NCBI GenBank assembly: GCA_963631655.1 | Contig: CAVGRR010000062.1 | Coordinates: forward strand, 1 to 9,491 | Length of the DNA: 9,491 nt | Reading direction: 5' to 3' | Source of the DNA: Methanomethylophilus sp963631655 | Lineage (GTDB): Archaea > Thermoplasmatota > Thermoplasmata > Methanomassiliicoccales > Methanomethylophilaceae | In this document: positions 4,399 to 9,491 of the stretch, piece by piece | Layout of the letters: each line of letters starts with the position of its first letter | How positions within the stretch are numbered: the stretch's first letter is position 1 | The notes under the pieces: generated by a model | What the model was told of the DNA's origin: nothing | Seen by the model: only the letters and a program-made list of their open reading frames with translations | The model's database searches: none | Made by a program: the position numbers and the translations under genes

Positions 4399-6534
4399 AT
4401 GGATTCTGAAAAGATAAAAGAGGTGTTTGAGCAGTCTGCCGAGGATCTTTTCAACTATAATCGTCACAGTGGCGGCCATGCTAATGTTGTAGTCGGGGTC
4501 GATCGGTACGAGATCGTCGGTACTTCCGATCTGCTCCTGACCCTGGCGGACGGGATCGAGGATACCATCGGAGCCGTTCTGTTCATCGGGGATGAACTGA
4601 TCCTTGGCAAGGATGCCGTCACATATTCGTTCTACGACCGCAACTCCAAGACCCTAGGCATCCAGATCGACAATCCTGCCATCATCGGCATGATCAATGA
4701 GTCCCAGCCCGAACTGCACCTGGAGTTCGACCTCAGTTTCCTTGTCGAGAACGCCCGCGATTACTACAAGGATTTCGGGGACCTGATCGGATATCCGGAA
4801 TTCGCTCCGAAGTTCTCCTCTGAAGAGGTCATATTCCCTGCAAAGTTCAGTCCCAGCAAGCAGCAGAGGGACGCCGTCCGCACCATTCTGAATTCAAAGC
4901 TCTCCTATGTGTGGGGAGCACCCGGAACTGGAAAGACCCAGATGGTCCTGGCGACCGCCATCATGGCATACCTGCGCAGAGGCAGCAGGGTGGCCATCAT
5001 CGCCCCCACCAACAACTCGGTCGAACAGGTCCTGAGAGGTATCATCGGTGTCATCGAATCCGACGAGGATTTCAGGAGGATCGTGAACCAGGAAAGGGAC
5101 ATCGCCCGTATCGGAACGGCGACGGAACAGTTCATCGAGGATTATCCTCAGCTGTGTGAGGTGCAGAGCATAGGCAGCCTCATGTCCAAGAAGACGAAGG
5201 AGGTCAAACTCCTTCAGGATGTGTATTACGAGAAATGTCTCGACCGCGTCACAGCCCACATCCGTGCCCTGGAGACACTGTTCCAGGAAAGGAAGAATCC
5301 CACCGACCGCAAGACGAAACGTGCGTTGGACAAGCAGATTGATGAGCTGCTGGCACAGTTGCAATCGGTCCTGAGCATGAACAAGCTCAACCAGGACCTC
5401 ATAAGGGACCTGACACCTTCCAACTTCGAGTATCAGATCGATGTCATCAAGAAGAGACTGTACCAGAGGAGCCGCCCCAAGAACAGTATCCCCTAGTATG
5501 TCCCCTGCACCCTGGAGGAGATCCGGGACAGGATGACCGAGCTGAATGAGTATATCATGCGTCTTTCCGAGATAGCATCGGAAAAGAAACTGGAGGATGC
5601 GAAGATCGTCGCCTGCACCCCGCAGATGTACATGATGAGATTCAATCCCAACGGACACGGGGACACCAAGCCCGAACTGGGTGCGGAACACATATTCGTC
5701 GACGAGGCCGGTTACTGCAATCTGATGAACGCGATGACCCTGTTCGCGAACCGCGTGCCCGTCACTTTCCTGGGGGATCACAAACAGCTGCCGCCCGTGT
5801 GTACGGTCGAGAACCAGGAACTGCAGGATTACATCAAGAACCACAGGTGGATGGAATACGCGTTCCTGTGGTCCCAGTCGGCATTGTTCTGCGAGAGCAT
5901 CTTGACCGATTCCATCACCGATATCGAGAATGCTTTCATCAACGTTTCAGATCCTCATTTCACAGAGACCCAGAGGTGCAATTTGACCGAATCCCACAGG
6001 TTCGGAACGAACCTCGCGAAGATACTTGACAAGCATGTCTACAAGAACGGTATCGAGGGATTCGGAGGCACTCCGCTGGAGATCATCTGCATCGATGTGC
6101 AGTGCGGACCCAGGGATGAAAGGGAGAATCCCGCTGAAGCCGAAGCGATCGAGGAGTTCCTGGAGGAGGACGGGTGTGAGGACTTTGCGATTCTGACCCC
6201 ATACAGCAAACAGATCAAGGTCCTGAAAGAGTGGATGCCCCAGTACAAGGACACCCGCATCCTGACCGTTCATAAGTCCCAGGGGAGGGAATGGAACACC
6301 GTCATCCTGAGCGTGCAGGACAACGCGAACGTCAACCGCACTGTTCCGCTGAGGTTCACCAGCTCCAAGACCGAGGTGGGGATGAAGGTCATCAACACCG
6401 CCGTCTCCAGAGCGAAGAAGAGGTTGGTCGTCGTCTGCGACAGGGCGTTCTGGATGTCCCAGGAGGACGAACTGATCGGAGATCTGGTGTCTGAGGAGAA
6501 CTGCAGCACCGTCTACGGCGTCGAGGAACTGTGA
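4399..6534 (+). CDS. superfamily 1 (DNA2/NAM7/UPF1-like) helicase with in-frame TAG at codon 366
   Basis: Read through the TAG, this is a 711-residue P-loop helicase that would unwind nucleic acid using ATP. The motifs are in order and intact: SKQQRDAV before the P-loop (about 153-160), Walker A GAPGTGKT (173-180), motif Ia APTNNS (202-207), Walker B VDEAG (434-438), motif III GDHKQLPP (459-466), a TPY motif (600-602), motif V TVHKSQGRE (623-631) and motif VI NTAVSRAKKR (666-675). Residues 1-150 form an N-terminal region I do not recognise. Residues about 270-400, between Ia and Walker B, look coiled-coil-like, and the TAG (5494-5496) lies there. The frame is otherwise open, without shift or decay. 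In pyrrolysine-using archaea UAG can be read as an amino acid, so I call one gene. A nonsense-mutated gene or two separate polypeptides (second start ATG 5533) are alternatives. The stop is TGA, overlapping the next gene. Confidence 0.8.
5494..5496 (+). other. in-frame TAG, candidate pyrrolysine codon
   Basis: The codon context is ATC-CCC-TAG-TAT-GTC, giving NSIP-X-YVPC. The frame is open for 365 codons before and 345 after. TGTCCC (5499-5504) can pair with GGGACA (5525-5530) just downstream, a 6-bp stem with a 20-base loop, which might influence decoding or be chance. Confidence 0.6.
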
Positions 6535-7139
6535 TGTCCGCCAAGAAGAAAGTGGAGTGGTGTTACGGATCGAAGAGATATTCCGTGACCGTGGACCTCT
6601 CCGAAAGCCCCTATTATCAAAAGTGCCAGATGGAGAGATCGCTGTACTTTCTTCCATTCTATTCCACCATCGACGACCCGGTGATGAAGGAGATCGCGGA
6701 GTACATCGACTGTGAGTTACCGGATTATGCAGACGACGCATACGCGGCCAATGTGGTATTGGCTATGGTGCAGCAGAACATCAGATACACCAGCGACGAG
6801 GAGGTCTACGGGGTTCCGGACCTCTGGGGCCTTCCCGCCACCGTTCTGGCGAAGGGAAAGGGAGACTGCGACTGTATGACGGATCTGTATGTCTCGGTGG
6901 CGTACAACCTGGATATCGATGTGGTATCGGTCCTTGTGGAACAGCACATGTTCCCTGCCGCACATGTCGATTGGGACGGGGTGCATTATGACCTCGACGG
7001 AAGGAACTACTATCATCTCGAGATCACAGGTGACGCCCCATTCGCAGGGATGGTCGGCACTGATTTCATGGTGGAGGCATGGGCCCCGCCGGCAGTGCCC
7101 GATCAGAAGTTCAGGCAGACCCTGACCGATTCTCCGTAA
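6534..7139 (+). CDS. transglutaminase-like cysteine protein, coupled to the helicase
   Basis: This 201-residue protein shows the transglutaminase-like (papain-fold) pattern. A cysteine sits in KGKGDCDCMTDLYVSVAYNL (C112 or C114). It is followed by a histidine in AAHVDWDGVHYDLDG (H144) and an aspartate about ten residues on (D153 or D155), resembling the family's Cys-His-Asp triad. Such proteins are usually proteases, amidases or cross-linking enzymes; the substrate here is unknown. There is no signal peptide or membrane segment, so it is probably cytoplasmic. The ATG at 6534 shares a base with the helicase TGA (TGATG), and GAGG at 6523-6526 is well placed, so translation is coupled. A GTG at 6531 would add one residue. 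The frame ends in TAA, followed by a terminator hairpin. The pairing suggests it works with the helicase, perhaps in repair, RNA turnover or defence. The fold assignment is moderately sure, the role unknown. Confidence 0.72.
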   Translation: MSAKKKVEWCYGSKRYSVTVDLSESPYYQKCQMERSLYFLPFYSTIDDPVMKEIAEYIDCELPDYADDAYAANVVLAMVQQNIRYTSDEEVYGVPDLWGLPATVLAKGKGDCDCMTDLYVSVAYNLDIDVVSVLVEQHMFPAAHVDWDGVHYDLDGRNYYHLEITGDAPFAGMVGTDFMVEAWAPPAVPDQKFRQTLTDSP

Positions 7140-7178
7140 TGCAATTTTGCATATCTGGGTCTTTGAAGAAAAGGTGAT

Positions 7179-7200
7179 TCCGGACCCCTTCGGGCCCGGA
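7179..7200. terminator. hairpin between convergent genes
   Basis: TCCGG (7179-7183), an A-C mismatch, CCC, loop CTTC, GGG and CCGGA (7196-7200) make a stem of eight pairs with one mismatch between the two convergent units. On the minus strand it lies about 20 bases beyond the UPF0210 stop and is followed by T-rich sequence (CACCTTTTCTTC), so it mainly suits that operon but could serve both. Confidence 0.6.
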
Positions 7201-7219
7201 TGGAAAATGAAAGGTTTGT

Positions 7220-8584
7220 TCAGTTCTTGAAACTGTGGACAGGCGCAGGGATCCTTCCGCCGCGGTTGACGAAGTCCGCGCAGCTGTAGGGATTCACAGG
7301 CATGATGGTGGCATCGCCGAGCAGACCGCCGAGTTCGATGTGGTCGCCTGCCTTCTTGCCGATGACGGGGATGATCCTGACCGCGGTGGTCTTCTGGTTG
7401 ATCATACCGATGGCCATCTCGTCCGCGATGATTCCTGAGATCGTGGATGCGCTGGTGTCTCCGGGGATGGCGATCATGTCGAGTCCGACGGAACAGACAC
7501 AGGTCATCGCTTCCAGTTTCTCCAGGGTCAGGGCGCCGATCTGTGCTGCCTTCGCCATGGAACTGTCCTCGGTGACGGGGATGAACGCACCGCTGAGTCC
7601 TCCGACGTAGGAGGATGCCATGATACCACCCTTCTTCACCTGGTCGTTGAGGATGGCGAGCGCGGCGGTGGTGCCGGGTGCTCCGCAGTATTCCATTCCC
7701 ATCTCCTGGATGATGTCCGCGATGGAATCTCCGACGGCGGGGGTGGGTGCCAGGGAGAGGTCGACGATACCGAAGGGGACGTTGAGCCTCTTGGATGCCT
7801 CTTTCGCAACAAGCTGACCGACACGGGTGATCTTGAACGCGGTCTTCTTGATGGTCTCGCAAAGCACTTCGAAGTTCTCTCCGCGGATCTGGGACAGTGC
7901 GTGCCTGACCACTCCGGGTCCGCTGACCCCTACATTGATGACGAGGTCTCCCTCGGTCACACCGTGGAAGGCTCCGGCCATGAAGGGGTTGTCATCGGTG
8001 GGGTTGCAGAACACCACGAGCTTGGCGCATCCGATGGAATCCCTGTCCTTGGTGGCCAATGCCGCCTTCACGACGGTCTCTCCCATCAGTTTCACGGCAT
8101 CCATATCGATACCGGTCTTGGTGGACCCGAGTGCGACGGAACTGCAGATGTGTTCGGTCTTGGAAAGCGCTTCGGGGATCGATTCGATGAGAAGACGGTC
8201 CGCGTTGGAGATACCTTTCTGCACCAGGGCGGAGTAACCTCCGAGGAAGTTGACGCCGATCTTCTGTGCGGCTTTTTCCAGGGTCTCGCAGATCCTCACG
8301 AAGTCCTGCGGGGTCTTGCAGGCGCTGGAACCTACGATCGCGATGGGGGTGACGGAGACCCTTTTGTTGATCACAGGGATACCGATCTCCATCGCGATCT
8401 CATCACCGACCTTCACCAGGTCTTTGGCGCTTTCGGTGATCTTGCGGTAGATGTTGTCGCATAACTGGTCGAGATCGGGCGTCATGCAGTCGAGCAGGGA
8501 GATGCCCATGGTGATGGTCCTGACGTCGAGGTTCTCGGACGCCACCATCTCCTGGGTCTCGATGATCTCTTTGAAATCGAGCAT
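7220..8584 (-). CDS. UPF0210/DUF711 family protein (PFL-like)
   Basis: This 454-residue protein matches the UPF0210 (DUF711, 'PFL family') group in length and sequence. Visible family landmarks include the N-terminal DVRTITMGISLLDC, TPIAIVGSSA, VVFCNPTDDNPFMAGAFHG, INVGVSGPGVVRHAL, APTPAVGDSIADI, GAPGTTAALAILNDQVKKGG and the C-terminal GDATIMPVN. The group has a fold related to pyruvate formate-lyase, but its reaction is, to my knowledge, unestablished; it is likely cytoplasmic. It is the last gene of a minus-strand operon, four bases after the ACT-domain gene, an arrangement also known in other bacteria and archaea. AGGATC in the end of the upstream gene may serve as ribosome-binding site. 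Family membership is near certain. Function is not known. Confidence 0.92.
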   Translation of the reverse strand: MLDFKEIIETQEMVASENLDVRTITMGISLLDCMTPDLDQLCDNIYRKITESAKDLVKVGDEIAMEIGIPVINKRVSVTPIAIVGSSACKTPQDFVRICETLEKAAQKIGVNFLGGYSALVQKGISNADRLLIESIPEALSKTEHICSSVALGSTKTGIDMDAVKLMGETVVKAALATKDRDSIGCAKLVVFCNPTDDNPFMAGAFHGVTEGDLVINVGVSGPGVVRHALSQIRGENFEVLCETIKKTAFKITRVGQLVAKEASKRLNVPFGIVDLSLAPTPAVGDSIADIIQEMGMEYCGAPGTTAALAILNDQVKKGGIMASSYVGGLSGAFIPVTEDSSMAKAAQIGALTLEKLEAMTCVCSVGLDMIAIPGDTSASTISGIIADEMAIGMINQKTTAVRIIPVIGKKAGDHIELGGLLGDATIMPVNPYSCADFVNRGGRIPAPVHSFKN

Positions 8585-8588
8585 AGGA

Positions 8589-8864
8589 TCAGATCCTGTG
8601 CATCATGTTGAAGATCTCTTCCTTCTGGGCGGTCACCTTGCATCCGACCTCCTGGCCGATGTGGTCGAGGTCGTTGACCAGTCCGGGGAAGGTCTTCTTG
8701 TACTTGTCCACATCAATGATGATTATCATGTTGATGTAGTCCCTGATGGTGGTCATGCTGAGGTCGAGGATGTTGATGTCGTTCTGAGCGAAATAGGTAC
8801 AGACCGCCGCGATGATTCCCGCGTGGTCTTTTCCGACGAGTGTAACAACGATTTTGGATGTCAT
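8589..8864 (-). CDS. free-standing ACT-domain protein (UPF0237)
   Basis: The 91-residue product is essentially one ACT domain: beta strand KIVVTLVGKDHAGIIAAVCT with the usual Gly-Ile turn into helix 1, then NDINILDLSMTTIRDYINMIIIIDVD forming strands 2 and 3, then helix 2 (FPGLVNDLDHIGQEVG) and a final strand. ACT domains bind small ligands, usually amino acids, and often pair to form a binding site. The length and sequence fit UPF0237, whose genes commonly sit directly before UPF0210, as here. Upstream, 25 bases away, is homoserine dehydrogenase, which in this version ends without its own C-terminal ACT domain, so this protein might act as a detached sensor for that pathway; that is inference. 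GGAAGAAG ahead of the ATG is a weak ribosome-binding site. Confidence 0.9.
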   Translation of the reverse strand: MTSKIVVTLVGKDHAGIIAAVCTYFAQNDINILDLSMTTIRDYINMIIIIDVDKYKKTFPGLVNDLDHIGQEVGCKVTAQKEEIFNMMHRI

Positions 8865-8889
8865 TGGATCTTCTTCCGTTTGATTTGTT

Positions 8890-9491
8890 TCACAGCCTTA
8901 CGTTCATGATGGAGATAAGGTCGCTGAGGATGGCCGAGGCGGTCTCTATCTTTCCCGCTCCGCGGCCGGTGATGGTTATGGGCCCTGCCAGGTCGGCATC
9001 GATCTGAGCGATGTTCAGGGTGCCGGCTATGCTTAAGGGATGTCCGATGGGGATCAGACGCGGGGATACTTCCAGACGGGTGTCCGAGATCTCTCCGATG
9101 AGCCTGATGACCATATTGTGGGATGCCGCCTGAGCTATCGCATCAGGCGTTATTCCGGTGATACCGGTGATGCTCACATCCTTGAAGGTGACGTTCCTGT
9201 GGAACACGGAGTTGGCGAGGATGACCACTTTGGTGGCGGCATCGTAACCTTCCACGTCGTTGGTGGGGTCTGTTTCTGCATACCCAAGCTGCTGTGCTTC
9301 TTTCAGAGCCTGCTCGAAGGGCTGTCCGTTGTCCATTTTGCTTAAAATGTAGTTGCAGGTACCGTTGAAGATACCGCGGATGGAGGTGATCTTCTCCCCG
9401 TTGAGGTTCTCGTGGCAGAGGTTGATAATGGGCATGGCACCTCCCACGGAACCCTCGAAGCGGAACTTGCATCCGTTCTTCTTGGCGAGGG
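8890..9491 (-). CDS. hom: homoserine dehydrogenase, C-terminal part
   Basis: The reading frame enters at the right edge (first full codon at 9489) and gives about 199 C-terminal residues, of some 320-340 expected for a short form. Homoserine dehydrogenase reduces aspartate semialdehyde to homoserine with NAD(P)H, leading to threonine and methionine, in the cytoplasm. Evidence is FRFEGSVGGAMPI, the family's (F/Y)E.xVGGxxP segment; GIFNGTCNYILSKM; and AQQLGYAETDP...DVEGYDAATK, matching the family signature ending in the catalytic lysine. It ends at ISIMNVRL after the SGIS-like region and dinucleotide-fold closure (GAGKIETASAI), with no C-terminal ACT domain. The N-terminal nucleotide-binding half lies outside the window. 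It is the upstream gene of the three-gene minus-strand operon; the promoter is not visible. Confidence 0.92.
   Translation of the reverse strand, partial: LAKKNGCKFRFEGSVGGAMPIINLCHENLNGEKITSIRGIFNGTCNYILSKMDNGQPFEQALKEAQQLGYAETDPTNDVEGYDAATKVVILANSVFHRNVTFKDVSITGITGITPDAIAQAASHNMVIRLIGEISDTRLEVSPRLIPIGHPLSIAGTLNIAQIDADLAGPITITGRGAGKIETASAILSDLISIMNVRL

Noticed and set aside
4894..5844. 316-codon minus-strand frame across the TAG region
   Set aside because: It is antisense to the helicase and its translation shows no family features. The plus strand carries ordered helicase motifs on both sides.
4399..6534. Simple pseudogene reading of the helicase
   Set aside because: A single TAG is the only defect; all motifs, the length and the coupling to the next gene are intact. 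It is not excluded, but it is less likely given the absence of TAG stops nearby.
6717..7862. 381-codon minus-strand frame
   Set aside because: It is a shadow that crosses the intergenic hairpin and overlaps the UPF0210 gene in another frame.

Overview
The window looks like a chromosomal segment of a methanogenic archaeon of the Methanomassiliicoccales/Thermoplasmatota type. The archaeal assignment is firm: there are TATA boxes 25-30 bases ahead of starts, a ribosomal protein eL41 gene, and a tRNA-Trp whose intron is a box C/D guide RNA. The order-level placement is an inference. It rests mainly on a long helicase gene with one in-frame TAG and on the absence of TAG as a stop in any other gene here, as expected where UAG encodes pyrrolysine.

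Layout. 1-419: a 12-bp tandem repeat that may be the edge of a partial gene, then a gene-poor stretch with small hairpins and a terminator. 420-1973 (-): a PutP-type sodium/proline symporter with its own promoter. Divergent from it, 2270-2866 (+): an unrecognised six-segment membrane protein behind a structured leader. 3098-3438 (+): two tiny overlapping genes of unknown function. 3789-4239 (+): an RNA/ribosome cluster of tRNA-Arg(TCT), eL41 and tRNA-Trp(CCA). 4399-7139 (+): a superfamily 1 helicase interrupted by TAG at codon 366, translationally coupled to a transglutaminase-like protein. 7220-9491 (-), convergent with these: an operon of homoserine dehydrogenase (partial), a free-standing ACT-domain protein (UPF0237) and a UPF0210/DUF711 protein.

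How they fit together. The minus-strand operon joins an amino-acid biosynthetic enzyme to a likely ligand-sensing ACT protein and its usual UPF0210 partner. The helicase/transglutaminase-like pair is a two-gene unit of unknown role. The TAG lies between helicase motifs Ia and II, so neither half could work alone; readthrough, probably with pyrrolysine, is the simplest way to make the enzyme.

The most unusual points are: (1) the in-frame TAG in a gene unrelated to methylamine metabolism; (2) a tRNA-Arg(TCT) whose T-loop holds about 24 extra bases between 10-bp direct repeats, suggesting a rare T-loop intron; (3) the tRNA-Trp intron, whose D guide fits C34 exactly while its D' guide lacks the usual target; (4) the coupled small-protein pair.
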